From the NCBI GenBank assembly GCA_029783825.1, contig JAREIK010011398.1, positions 1 through 64,000 on the forward strand: a stretch of 64,000 bases of DNA. The letters run 5' to 3'. Each line of letters starts with the position of its first letter. Within the stretch, counting starts at the first letter, position 1. The notes beneath the pieces were generated by a model that did not search any database, was not told the origin of the DNA, and was given only the letters and a program-made list of their open reading frames with translations. The DNA is from Sapria himalayana (Eukaryota > Streptophyta > Magnoliopsida > Malpighiales > Rafflesiaceae). Below, piece by piece: positions 25,471 to 37,550 of the stretch. A program made the translations under genes and the position numbers.

Positions 25471-25962
25471 TATCATTACAAGCTAATATTAAAAAAACAC
25501 ACAACTAAAAAAATAAATCTGAAAAAAGAAAATCTAAAGAAATGTATGCTAAACTAAGGTTAGTCCATCTAGTTAGGATCATTATATTTGTATATTTTAA
25601 CACCCACTTGTAGCTCTTTTATTTTATCATTAAAATTCAATCATATATATTCTCAATCTTTTAAACATGACAATTTTAATAATATTTGATAATAATGGTA
25701 TTCTTCTATTCACTGTTATCATTACAAGCTAATATTAAAAAAACACACAACTAAAAAAATAAATCTGAAAAAAGAAAATCTAAAGAAATGTATGCTAAAC
25801 TAAGGTTAGTCCATCTAGTTAGGATCATTATATTTGTATATTTTAACACCCACTTGTAGCTCTTTTATTTTATCATTAAAATTCAATCATATATATTCTC
25901 AATCTTTTAAACATGACAATTTTAATAATATTTGATAATAATGGTATTCTTCTATTCACTAT
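25471..25962. repeat. 246-bp perfect tandem duplication
   Basis: Positions 25471-25716 are repeated at 25717-25962 with, as far as I can read, one difference at the very end (cactgttatc against cactattatc). The junction shares TATC. Near identity means a recent event compared with the heavily decayed surroundings. Non-coding. Confidence 0.9.
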
Positions 25963-27361
25963 TATCAAAATCATACGATTCATGATTTAATTCACGATTA
26001 AGAGAGTAAACAATCAAGCTCTTTAAAAGAATAAAAAACATGCATTAATTAATAACTAAATTGCTGAATCACGAATCGATTTAATACTGATTATCAAGAA
26101 TTAATTAACATGAAAAAAAACTCAAACCTTTAATATTATGAAGTTAACATAAAAAAATAATAAAATACCAAAAAATTAAAAACTAAAATACCAAAAAAAA
26201 TTACCGACGATAAGAACTATTAATTAATTAACGTAAAAAAATCACAACAAAATTAATTTACAATTTGATTCGATTTGAGATTTACTAATCAATTATTCCA
26301 ATTTTTAATTCAAATATCAATTTAACAACTATGCTTCTATCTCAAATCATATTCATAATCATAACAAAAATAAATTATGATATTATACTAGATACTAGAA
26401 AAAACAATAAATCAATCACTCATAAGAAGAATGCCAAGCTCAGCATATTATTTTTTCATATCACTTTTAAATAAAATATAATAATACATAATATTTAAGT
26501 TTTTCAATAATTTACTTATTTCAATGAACATCCTCATCATTTGCTTTCAAATAACTGAATCACAAAATTATCTCTAAATATGATATTAATCTCCATACTT
26601 GAAAGTTCACAATAATTATTTTATACTTATCTTAATAATATTTAAATAAATTATCTAAATATTCACAAATTCTACTCATATTTTTATAATTAATTAATGC
26701 AGATGAATATGTATTTAATAATATTTTTTATTTCTTTCATCTTTACATTAGTATTCGTACAAGATGCCAACTAATATAGATATTACATAAAAAATTAATA
26801 TTTTAAATATTTACTTTCAATCTTAATAGTTATGACAAAATTGAGTGTTCACTATATTTATTAAAAAGAATTAATATTGCATATATACCTAAATATAATA
26901 TATTTAGTAAGAGTATATATAAGTAAGTACAGGTTCATCGTATCATAAAAAATTTTAAAAATAAAATTTCTATAACTCAATCTAAATTATTAATTATTAT
27001 TTTATTAATTTTATTATTAATGTATTCATATATCACAAATTAGTAACCAATACTTGAATCCAACAAAAAAAATATATAATTTCAATAATACCTAACATCG
27101 ACTTAGAATTTTTAGGACACCTTACTTACATAGAATATAAAACTTTCATAATCTTCTAAATATTTTAATATATTTTCATAAATTATATATATATTATAAT
27201 AAGGAGAAAACTAGTTAAGTCAATCTTCATTACTAAATTGATTATATGAAACATATATAATATGAAAAATCACATCTAAAAAATTAATTTTAATGATTCT
27301 TACGAACATGATTATAAAAACACCATTATTTGATATATTATAAATATTATACTAACCAACC

Positions 27362-29410
27362 TTATGAATCGCATATGCTTTGCCAAATGATTTTTGTTTG
27401 TAGCATCCTCCATTATGCCAATTTTAATTTACTTTCCAAATTCTTTTTAAAACCTTGCATATTGCCCCCTCCTATTTGCATTACTAGACGATGAGTCGAC
27501 AGCTGTACCTAGCATTCAACAAAATCCAACATAGTAGGTTCACAATAAAAAAAATGGAGATTGAAGATGGAAGAGATTGAATTTCTTCAATTTAACAATA
27601 ACAGTTTGGTTGTCATCATCATCATCACTCTCAAAGGGATCCTCCACTGTGAGTTTGTTTATCATGTCAACCACCTTTCTGATCATTTTCAGGATGCCAT
27701 GTTGTTGCAGCATCTCTCAAGAAACATTGAGCAGAAACATATTCGAATCAACAAGCCCTTGCACAAAAATTCATGCCAATTGTATGGCCACACTAATTTT
27801 GAACAGAGAACAGTGCTATGAAAAAAGCTTACCTTCAAGAAGATATGATGTTTAGGCAGCAATTCATTAAACTCGTCAAAAATAAATACCAATCTCACAT
27901 ATAGCTTCAAATTGGCCTTGTAGGTATTATAAAAACTTTCGTACAGATCATGAGGAGCTTTTGGAGGAACATAAAGAAGATCCTTGAACTCTACATCACT
28001 TTTTGCAGCGAAGTGACTCCATGCCGTAGGCTTTTCATCGCTTAAATCTTGTTGAAAAAAAATTGAATGAGCTGAAGAACAATGAATGCTATAAACAAAC
28101 TTGGGCTTTACCTTTGACAAAGATTGATAACACTTTTGGTATTCTTCCTCTGTCACCTCCCTTGGATTCCTAAGCCAAATCGCCTTCACATCATTTAGAA
28201 GCTCCCACTCGTATGTGGTTTCCTTGTTGTTTTTGTTTTTGATTTCCCTTTTCCCTCTTCCTCTTCATGATCTTCACCTAATCACATCCTCCATCTTAAC
28301 CATCATATATTCCTTCTTAGAAATGCTTTCTACAATGGAAGAACAAAATCATGCTTGATCATTAAAAATGGTTGGATGAACATAAAAGCTTTTTTTATCA
28401 ATCGCATGCATGCATCATCATCTTCTTCATTTGACTCATCATCATCTCCAGGAACCTCTACACCCACATCTTTGCTTGCCCATATATTAATTAGAAATTT
28501 AATGAATTCAGAATACTTTTTTACATGTTCCTAAATCCAAAAAGTTGATAGTTAATACTCAAAATGGATAATTAGAAACTAGCACACAGGATATACACGA
28601 ACCATCAACTAGCTCTCATTAACCTATTCCCTAGCTTCATCTTTTAGATGCAATCTAATTTCAGTTCCCCTCCCAAGTGGTTCGTTCCATGTGTCCTCGA
28701 AGATTGAAAATTCTCCATCTACCATTGATTCTCATACATGCATGAAATACCACCATGAAAAAGTGAAGAGCGATTTTCAAAAGAATCTTGTAGCATGAAT
28801 ACATGGCCTCAGATGTCTTACTACTTGTCTTCGTTATGTTTGCTAATAACTTCCACATAATATGCAGCAAGATACATATAGTAAAATCCAACTCCAAATT
28901 GGACGATCAGATTATGATCTCCACCAGTCAGCATTTTCTCTACAAATGCTGCTAGCCATTATCCTTCATTACATCCATAAAAAATTTACAAACTTATGAG
29001 AAATTTTTAGTGAATACCTGAAGTTCTTGGTTGGCAATATCCCTAAGTTCTTGATCAAATCCTTTTTCGTCATGCCATAGACATGATCATGAATAAAAAT
29101 AATCTTCCTCTTTATTCAATTTAATCTGCATTCACACCCAGATTAAATGCACATCCATTGAAAATCAATTTCCATGAACAAAATAAGCAAGCAAGGAAGC
29201 AAACATGGATCTCGAGCTTGGCATCATCACCTTCACCTATAACATTCTTGTTAGTGAGAGAGAGAAATCTAATTTTGTCCAGTGCTTACATGAAATAGCA
29301 CTTGAATCAGTAAAGCATTATGAAAAGGAACGCAAAAACAAAATTCCAAAACAATGCTTACATCAGAGGCAATATAAATCAACTCTCACTAAAATTTTTC
29401 TACATTGCCA
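27362..29410 (-). pseudogene. Captured GRP94/HSP90-7 (endoplasmin) gene fragment with introns
   Basis: Minus-strand pieces follow the ER Hsp90 in order. ATPase domain: GNVEKF(stop stop)ELIYIASD (29409-29362), matching NKDIFLRELISNASD; KIRFLSLTNK and VIGEGDDAKLEIH (29285-29204); VYGMTKKDLIKNLG (29125-29019); VEKMLTGG and IVQFGVGFY (28953-28821); DTWNEPLGRGTEIRLHLKDE (28729-28625). Linker: KKYSEFIKF and WASKDVGVEVPGDDDE (28531-28413). Middle domain: TTYEWELLNDVKAIWLRNP (about 28210-28150), then AWSHFAAKSDVEF, VPPKAPHDLYESF and DEFNELLPK (28048-27833). C-terminal part: EMLQQHGILKMIRK (about 27710-27665) and FGK(stop)IKIGIMEDATNK (about 27440-27390). GT/AG-bounded gaps between pieces look like retained introns, so the source was genomic DNA, not a retroposed cDNA. 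The acidic linker and WASKDV block point to the ER paralogue. Stops and frameshifts abolish function; the signal peptide, protein start and C-terminal end are missing. Confidence 0.92.
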
Positions 29411-30435
29411 AATAGAGGAGACAGAGTAGAACTAGAGCATGATGAACCATTACTCTCTTCATCGTTGGGGTTTTGCTTCCTTTCATTTTCTCACTTGAAA
29501 GTCAATCGATATTTTATTTTAACTTGTTTAACTTGTTTTCTCACTGCATATACAACGTCGGAATCGTGTTTAACTTGTATTAATTTTAAAATATTAATTA
29601 TTTATTTATTTATTTATTATTTTAAGAATACATATTTTATTTTAAATTAAATATTATTTTTATTTTCTTTTCTTTTATTATAATTATTTACTCAATCCTT
29701 TAATTCTTAGAAATTTTAGTAGAGGTAAAAAAAAAATAAATTAAAATTAACTTAGGGTCATTTGGTAGTGATTTTCAAAAGTGTTAATAAAGCTAAAATT
29801 AATTTTTAGTGTATTAAAGACAAAAAATATCATTAGTAATATTTTGAAAAAACTTTTTTAAACCCTAAAAAAATACTTGAAGTATTCTTTTAATAAGTAA
29901 TTAGAAAAATTTTATTTTATAACTCATTAAAAATTTTTGGATGTAATTAAACCATTAATTTATTTATTCTTAACTATCAATTTATTATATTTTAAATTTT
30001 AAAAAAAATATGATTTTTTTTATAATTCAAATATTCCAAATCTTTTAGTAACAATTTTTAAAAAATTTATTATAATCATTACAATTTTTTTTAAGTTTTA
30101 ATAATATAAATATTTACTTGTTTAATTGTTAATTCAGATTTTTTGTATAATCTTTATTAATACAAATAATGATTTTAGATTTTATGTAAATATTTTTTCT
30201 AAATATTTTTTGTAAATATTTTTTGTAAATATTTTTTGTATAATCATACAAATAATGATTTTAGATTTTTATTAATACAAATAGTTGTGTATGTTCATAT
30301 ATTATTTGAAATTTTTTTAAAAATGTTTATAATTATAGAATTAATTATTTAAAGTATGCATTAATAGAAATATTTAAATATCTTTATTAATTAATTTAAA
30401 TAATAATTTGTATATTTTGTAAAAATTGTATTGGA
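29411..30435. other. AT-rich non-coding segment of CACTA-2
   Basis: No gene recognised between the Hsp90 fragment and the right subterminal repeats. There is a small tandem run of tttttgtaaata near 30190-30240. Confidence 0.6.
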
Positions 30436-31204
30436 TAGAGAAATTTTGTTGCTAAATCCATCACTAATTTCCAGATGTAATTAGCTAAGGGAGTTTCATC
30501 GCTAACTCCATCGCAAAATTATCAATTTTAATAGCTAGGAAAATTCTGTTGCTAAATCCATCATAAACTTCCGGATTTATATAACTAGGGAAATTCCATC
30601 ACTAAATCCATCGCTAAATTTCGAATTTTATTAGCTAGGAAAATTTCATCGTTAAATCTATAGCTAAATTCTGGATTTTATTAGCTAGGGAAATTCTGTA
30701 GTTAAATTCTAAATTTTATTGGCTAAGAAAATTCTATCATTAAATCCGTCACAAATTTTGAATTTTATTTACTAGGAAAATTTCATTGCTAAATCCATCA
30801 ATAAATTCCATATGTAATTAGCTAGTGAAGTTCAATCGCTAAATTTCAGATTTTAATAGCTATGGAAATTCCATCACTAAATTCGTCACTAAATTTTAGA
30901 TTTTATTGGTTGGGGAAAATACTTTGCTAAATGAGTCACTAAATTCCACACTTTTCTTTAGCAGGATTTATGAATATATTCCGTCATTAATTCGTCACTT
31001 ATCCATTACTAAATTCTTTATTTTTTTATGATACAGAATTTATTAAATTATTCTGTCACTAATCAGTCGCTAATCAATTGCAAATTTTTATTTTAATGAA
31101 AAAAAAATAAATCCCTTGTGATTTCCTACCTAATCTCTCTCAATTTAGCTAGGGATTGATACCTAGCTAAAATTTCCTAGCTAAATCAATATTTTCTTGT
31201 AGTA
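30436..31204. repeat. Right subterminal repeat region of CACTA-2
   Basis: Imperfect units of GCTAGGGAAATTCCATCGC and CTAAATTCTGGATTTTATTA, the same unit as 19075-20044, ending in ...TTTTCTTGTAGTA. Units are more diverged than in CACTA-1. Confidence 0.85.
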
Positions 31205-31207
31205 AAA

Positions 31208-31708
31208 TGTGTATCTGTCAATGTATAACCTCTAATTGCCTATCTATTTATTTATTTATTTTTTTAACTATCTATCTATCTATTTGTCTATCTATTTTTC
31301 TATTTGTTTAATTATCTATTTATCTATATATCTATCTTTTTGCATGTCTATCTATTTTTTGTCTATCTATTAATCTATCTATCTATATATCTATCTATAT
31401 ATATATCTTTGTATCTATCAATCTATCTATCTATCTATCAATCAATCAATTGAACTATCTATCTATCTACCTAACTATCAATCAATCAATCTAGCTATGT
31501 GTCTATCTGTCTATCTATCTTTTATCTGTCTATCTTTGTATTTGTGTATCTGGTTATTTATCTATTTGTCTATTTATCTATCTTTCTATCTACCTTTCTA
31601 TCTTTTTGTCTATCTATCTATTTGTGTATAATTTTATCTGCCTATTTGTCTATCTATCTATATGTCTAGCTGTCTATCTATTTATCTATCTATCTATATG
31701 TCTATTTG

Positions 31709-31755
<47 letters not shown>

Positions 31756-34700
31756 ATCTATCTATCTGTCTATTTGTGTATCAATCTATCTATATTTCTA
31801 TCTGTCTATCAGTCTATTAGTCTGTCAGCCTATCTCTCTATCTGTCTATATTTTTTCTGTTTATCTGTCTATTTATCTCCTATCTATTTGTCTAACAATC
31901 AATCTCTCTATCTTTCTATTTTTCTATCAAACTATCTAACTATCTTTTTTTTCTATCAATCTAATTGTCTATCTATCTATGTGACTATTAGTATATCTGC
32001 CTATTGACTATCTATCTACATATCTGTATGTCTATATATATATCTATCTATCTAACTATCTATATATCTCTCTATATGTCTTCTATCTATCTATCTATCT
32101 ATCTATCAATGTGTCGATCTGAAAATCTATTTTTCTATTTAATTTTATATATCTGACTTCTAAATATCTGTCTATTTATCTATCTATTTATCAATCTGTC
32201 TATTTATTTATTTATCTATCTATCTATCTATTTGTCTACATATCTATCTTTCTATCTATCTATTTGTCTATTTGTCTATCTTTCTATATGTATATCTTTC
32301 TATCTATATATCTGTCTATCTGATTATTTGTCTTTTTATATTTCTATCTATATGTCTATTTGTCTATCTTTCTAACTGCTATTCTGTCTATTTTTCTATT
32401 TGTCTTCTGTTTATCTATCTATCTATTTATCAATCTGTCTATTTTTCTATCTTTCTGTCTATCTATCTATATATCTATCTATTTATCTATTTTTCTAGCT
32501 GTCTATTTGTCTATCTATATATTTGTCAATTTGTCTATCTGTATATCTATCTATCTGTTTATATATCCATCCATCTATCTGTCTATCTTTCTACATATCA
32601 TTCTATCTATTTATATGTATATTTATCTATTTGTCTATCTATATGTTTATATATCAATCAATTTGTTTGTCTATCTATCTATCTGTCTATCTATCTATCT
32701 GTATGCCTATCTATATAACTATTTGTCTATCTATATATTTTTGTATATCTATCTATCTGTCTATCTGTTTGTCTATTTGTTTGTGTATCTATGTATGTGT
32801 TTGTATGTCTGCCTATCTATTTGTCTGTCTATCTATTTATCTGTCGATCAATCTGTCTATCTGTTTGAGTATTTATCTATCTATTTGTCTATCTATTTGT
32901 CTATCTATTTGTCTATCTATCTGTATATCTATCAATTTGTCTATCTGTCTATATATTTGTCTATTTGTCTATATATATATATATATATATCTATCCATCT
33001 ATATGTCTATCTCTCTATCTATATGTTTGTATAATTTCTATATACCTATTTATCTATCTATATATATAGATGTCTGTCTATCTATCTATCTATTTGTATG
33101 TTTTTATATCTATCTATCTGTATATATGTATGTCTATCTTTTTGTTTTCTATATATCATTCTGTTTGTCTAAATATATATATATATATGTCTGTCTATCT
33201 ATCTGTTTATCTGTCTATCTGTCAATGTATCTATCTATCTATGTATGTATCTATCTAATAATCTATATGCAATCTATCTATCTATCTATCAGTATGTCTA
33301 TCTATTTGTTTATTTGTATATCTATTTGTTTATTTGTCTATCTATCTATTTGTTTGTTTATATATCTATCAATTTGTCTATCTATCTATATATTTGTCTG
33401 AAATCTATCTGACTATCTATCAGTCTTTCTGTCTGTCTATCTGCCTATGTGTCTGTCTATCATTCAATCAATCAATCAATCTATCTGACTATCTATGTGT
33501 TTGTCAACTTTTCTATTTATATATCTATCTATCTATTTGTTTTTATATCTGTCCATTTTTCAGTCTATCTATATATTTCTATATATATCTATCTGACTAT
33601 TATGATATCTGCCTATTGATTATCTATCTACATATCTATATGTTTATATATGTATTTGTCTAACTAACTATTTGTATATCTTTCTATGTCTTTTATCCAT
33701 CTATCAATCTATGTATCTTTGTATTCAAAAATCTTTTTTTCTATTTAATTTTGTTTATCTGACTTCTATTTATCTGTCTATTTATCTATCTATCTATTTA
33801 TCTATTTGTCTATCTATCTATCAGTCTATCTATTTATTTGTCTATCTGTCTATCTTTCTATATGTATATCTTTAGATCTATCTATCAGTCTATCTGATTA
33901 TGTGTCTTTTTGTCATTCTATCTATTTATCTATTTGTTTGTCTTTCTAACTACCATTCTATCTATTTTTCTATTTTTCTATTTTTCTTCAGTTTATCTAT
34001 CTATCTGCCTATTTATCTATCTTTCTATCTAGCTATCGATCTATCTATTTTTCTATCTATCTGTCAGTCTATATATTTGTCAATTTGTCTATCTGTATAT
34101 CTATCTATCTGTTTATCTATCCATCTGTCTATATGTCTATCTGTCTATCTATCTACCTATCATTTTATCTATCTGTCTATCTATCTACCTATCATTTTAT
34201 CTATCTGTCTATCTATCTACTTATCATTCTATCTATCTATCTATATATTTATCTATTTGTATATCTGTTTGTTTATATATATGTCAATTTTTTTGTCTAT
34301 CTATCAATCTAGTTATCACTTTGTCTATCTATCTGTCTATCTATCTGTCTATCTATATATCTATCTATCTGTCTATTTGTCTATCTATCTGTGTGTCTAT
34401 CTATCTATCTATCTATCTATATATCTATCTATTTCTCTTTCTGTCTGTCTTTCTATCTATATATCTATTTGTCTATCTAAATATCTTTTTGTCTATCTAT
34501 CTATCTGTCATCTATTTGTCTATTTGTTTGTGTATCTATCTGTCTATCTATCTATCTATCTATCTATCTATCCGTTTATCAATCAATATGTTTATCAATC
34601 TATCTATCTGTCTGAGTATTTATTTGTCTATCTGAAAATCTATCTATCTATCTTTCTATCTGTGTGTGTGTGTGTGTGTGTATCTATCTATCTATATGTC

Positions 34701-35886
34701 TATCTTTCTGTCTATATGTTTGTCTAATTTCTAAATTTCTATATATATATGTATGTATGTATGTCTATCTATATATCTATGTGTATGTTTTTATATCTAT
34801 CTATCTATATATTTGTATGTCTCTCTATTTGTTTATCTATCTATCATCCTATTTGTCTATATATCTATCTATCTATCTATCTGTTTATCTATTTATCTAT
34901 CTATGTATTTATATGTCTACCTATCTATCTGTCTATCTATCTGTCTATCTATCTGTCTATCTATTCGTATGTCTATCTATATATATGTCTATCTATTTGT
35001 TTATTTGTCTATCTATCTTTCTTTCTTTGTGATAGTCTATCTGTCTATCTATCTGTTTGTCTATCTATCTATTTGTTTATCTGTTTGTTTATCTATCTGT
35101 TTATCTATTTGCTTATATACCTATCTATTTTTCTATCTATCTATATATTACTTTGTCAATCTACTTGTCTATCTCTCTATCTATCAGTCTTTCTGTCTGT
35201 CTTTTAGCCTATCTGTCTGTCTATCATTCTATCAATATATTTATCTATCTAACTATCTATCTATCTTTCTATGTGTTTTTCTACCTATCTATTTATCTAT
35301 ATGTCCATCTATTTGTTTATATATCTGTCCATTTTTCAGTCTATTTATCTATTTGTCTATATATCTATCTGTTAACCTAATTGTATTTCTATATATCTAT
35401 ATGTATATCTTTCAATTTATCTATCAGACTTTCTATCTGTTTGTCTCTTTATTTGTCAGTCTATCTGTCTATCTTTCTATCTGTCTGACTGTCTATCTGT
35501 CTATCTATATGTTTGTCTATCTTTCTATCTATATACCTGACTATCTATCTTTCTATTTGTTTATCCATCATTTTGTCTATTTATCTATCTATTAGTCTGT
35601 CTATCTTTCTATCTATCTATATGTCTATCTATCTTTCTTTATTTCTAACTAGCTGTCTGTCTATCTATATGTCTATATGTATGTCTAGCTGTCTGTCTAT
35701 TAGTCTATCTTTCTATTTATCTATCTGTTTATGTTTCTACCTATCTATCTATCTATGTAATTGTCTGTCTATCTGATTATCTTTCTTTCTGTCTATTTTT
35801 CTATATATCTATCTATTTGCTATCTGTTTGTCTGTTTGTCTGTCTGTCTTTCTATTTGTCAATTTATCTTTGTATCTATCTATCTT
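31208..35886. repeat. Degenerate (TCTA)n array, block III, with higher-order structure
   Basis: About 4.7 kb of plus-strand TCTA repeat. Landmarks recur in order at long spacing: tctgcctattga with ctacatatctgtat near 31997 and again near 33608; ctatttaattttat with tctgacttct near 32138 and 33746; tctttctaactgc with tattctgt near 32368 and 33942; cagtctttctgtctgtct near 33430 and 35186; and atatctgtccatttttcag near 33546 and 35320. This indicates segmental duplication with a period of about 1.6-1.8 kb. A shorter triplication of about 36 bp lies near 34136-34230, and a (TG)n run at 34664-34681. All plus frames translate as Tyr-Leu-Ser-Ile repeats and are not genes. Confidence 0.93.
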
Positions 35887-36679
35887 AGTGGTAATGTATA
35901 GAGAGGACATCTACAAGGAGACAATCATCGGGAAGAACTTAAAGGTGACAACCACCTTATATATCATTAGAAAAAGGAATCATTGCACAATACCTCAATC
36001 TTCATTCTATATCCAACATAATATATGTCTAGCGACTAATGACATCACATGAATTAAATAAATAAACTATGGACATAAGATTTTTTAATTATTTTGAGTA
36101 TTCATTTTATTGAAAATGGGTTATCTTATTATTGAATAATAAGCGATATAATTTATATGTGATTGATATCTTGATGAAAATTTATTATTCTACTTATATG
36201 AAACGTGCACTTGTAGATTTTAGTTAATGAGAGACTCTTATTAATAAACTCTTGAGATATCATCTAACCAATTAAATTACGTAGAGTAACAAAGTCATAA
36301 CAAATTTAGTGCATAGTTATTGAAAATATTTAATTTACTATGTTAACATGAGTTGACATAATTATTCTTGTGAAAAAAATAGTTTTTTTACTAATATAGA
36401 TAGCATTAAATGTGATAAATATTTTCAATCTAAAACTTAAGTAGTATTAACTTATTTGAATGTAGATGATTGCATCTAGTTTTATATGTGTTCTTATATT
36501 GTATTTCCTTTTTTTAGCAACCTTTTTGATAAGTCAAAGCTTTGGGACTAAGCTATATCTTCTAGACCCATAAATTGAAAGAACTAAAATTATTATTGTT
36601 ACACAAAGAGTTGACAAATAAATTATAGAGGGCACTGAAAGTAACAAAGAGACCTAAGTAGGTAATGGAAAGCCATTAG
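35887..36679. other. Non-coding gap
   Basis: Less repetitive AT-rich sequence between the TCTA array and the gypsy relic. It could include LTR or leader sequence of that element, but I found no LTR boundary, primer-binding site or gene. Confidence 0.5.
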
Positions 36680-37068
36680 ATAGCCTATCCATTATAGTAC
36701 TTTTGTGGATTATTGGAGGCTCCTAGTGTTGGATAGTTATTCTAAGATTCATTTGTAACCAGTTGAAGATTATTATTTCGAGTTGAAACTAAGTCTAATA
36801 GCTATAGTTTATCAACACCAATATAGTAGAAGGGCATCAAAGGATCCTAATAAACATATCGTATTGTTTTTGGATTTATGCAACATTATGAATATGAATG
36901 AAGCTGACTTAGATACAATAAGTTTATAATTATTTTATTTCATTAAATGATAAAACATTAAGTTGGTTTTAATATTTACCTCAAGATTCTATTAAAAGTT
37001 GGGAAGAATTGGTGTTGATTTTTTTTCCCTAAATTATTTCTACCACAAATTATTTCTCAACTTCATAG

Positions 37069-37550
37069 TTGAGGTGTCAAATAGGTCAGGCAACTCGGGC
37101 ACGACCCATGGCTCAGCCCGGTTCAATAGTGCCCGGCCTAGCATGACATTATCTAGAATCGTGCCTCAAGCCAGGCCGGCATGAAGTTATATTTCATGTT
37201 GGGCCATGTATGGCCCATGTTCCTGGTCCGACAACATGGTAAACTAGCCTAGAAGATTGACCAACGGGGTACCCGTCGGGTAGTCACCCTAAAAAAAATT
37301 GATCTCCCCATCATGGGCTGGTCTATTTTTTAAAAAACAATCAACCACATGGCCGATTGTATATGACTGGCCCATAAACTAGCCACCCATCACTGTCACA
37401 GCCATGCACTTGGGGTCATGCCATCGTCCGCCGTCAAGTAATGGCGAAGATGCACGACCTATGCATCTTCGTCATTTGGGATGGTCGAGAATGGCTATGA
37501 CCTTAGCCTTACCCACAATGTCGTATTGGGCTGGTGGAACTATAGCTCTA
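37069..37550. mobile_element. Non-autonomous hAT-type MITE (copy 2) inside gypsy gag
   Basis: Left end TTGAGGTGTCAAATAGG, a one-base variant of the family terminus. The right end is decayed (...TATAGCTCTA). It is flanked by CTTCATAG (37061-37068) and CTTCAAAG (37551-37558), 7 of 8 identical. GC-rich interior with gcccggttcaa-type subterminal motifs. Removing it rejoins the gypsy gag reading between EELV and the following segment, which supports the boundaries. Confidence 0.7.

Larger units (their letters stand above)
21391..27361. other. AT-rich interior of CACTA-2, origin unknown
   Basis: About 6 kb with no recognisable transposase or other gene on either strand. It includes a TTA/CTA microsatellite near 23617-23689, two less AT-rich patches (about 24200-24620 and 25100-25450) whose source I could not identify, and a tandem duplication at 25471-25962. 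The two patches could be further captured DNA or decayed insertions, but I have no homology to offer. Confidence 0.6.
20197..31204 (-). mobile_element. CACTA-2: non-autonomous CACTA element, 11 kb, with captured Hsp90 fragment
   Basis: Left end TACTACAAAAAAAATC; right end, inverted, TACTACAAGAAAATATTG, differing at one position in the first 13. A 3-bp duplication AAA flanks it (20194-20196 and 31205-31207). The first 1.1 kb and last 0.8 kb match CACTA-1 in subterminal repeats and internal order, so both belong to one family in one orientation. No TNP2 or TNPA coding sequence was found; the interior holds AT-rich DNA of unknown origin, a 246-bp tandem duplication and an Hsp90 pseudogene with introns (27362-29410, minus strand). 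Strand is assigned by analogy to CACTA-1. Mobilisation would need transposase supplied by another member. Confidence 0.85.

Noticed and set aside
28661..28897. 78-codon minus-strand frame as a separate gene
   Set aside because: It spans an intron and reads the wrong frame of Hsp90 exons; the correct frame gives IVQFGVGFY and DTWNEPLGRG.
29205..29650. Plus-strand frames opposite the 5' part of the Hsp90 fragment
   Set aside because: Antisense shadows; the readable homology is on the minus strand.
5365..31204. A CRISPR-like array or repeat-spacer system in the subterminal regions
   Set aside because: Units are imperfect, unevenly spaced and in a plant transposon context; they fit TNPA-site arrays.
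5365..31204. Reading the whole 26 kb as one CACTA element
   Set aside because: Two left-type and two right-type ends alternate with TCTA repeat between them, and each pair has its own 3-bp duplication.
31606..35776. Many long Tyr-Leu-Ser-Ile frames in the third TCTA block, which look like membrane proteins
   Set aside because: Same repeat artefact. The hydrophobic pattern follows from the tetranucleotide.
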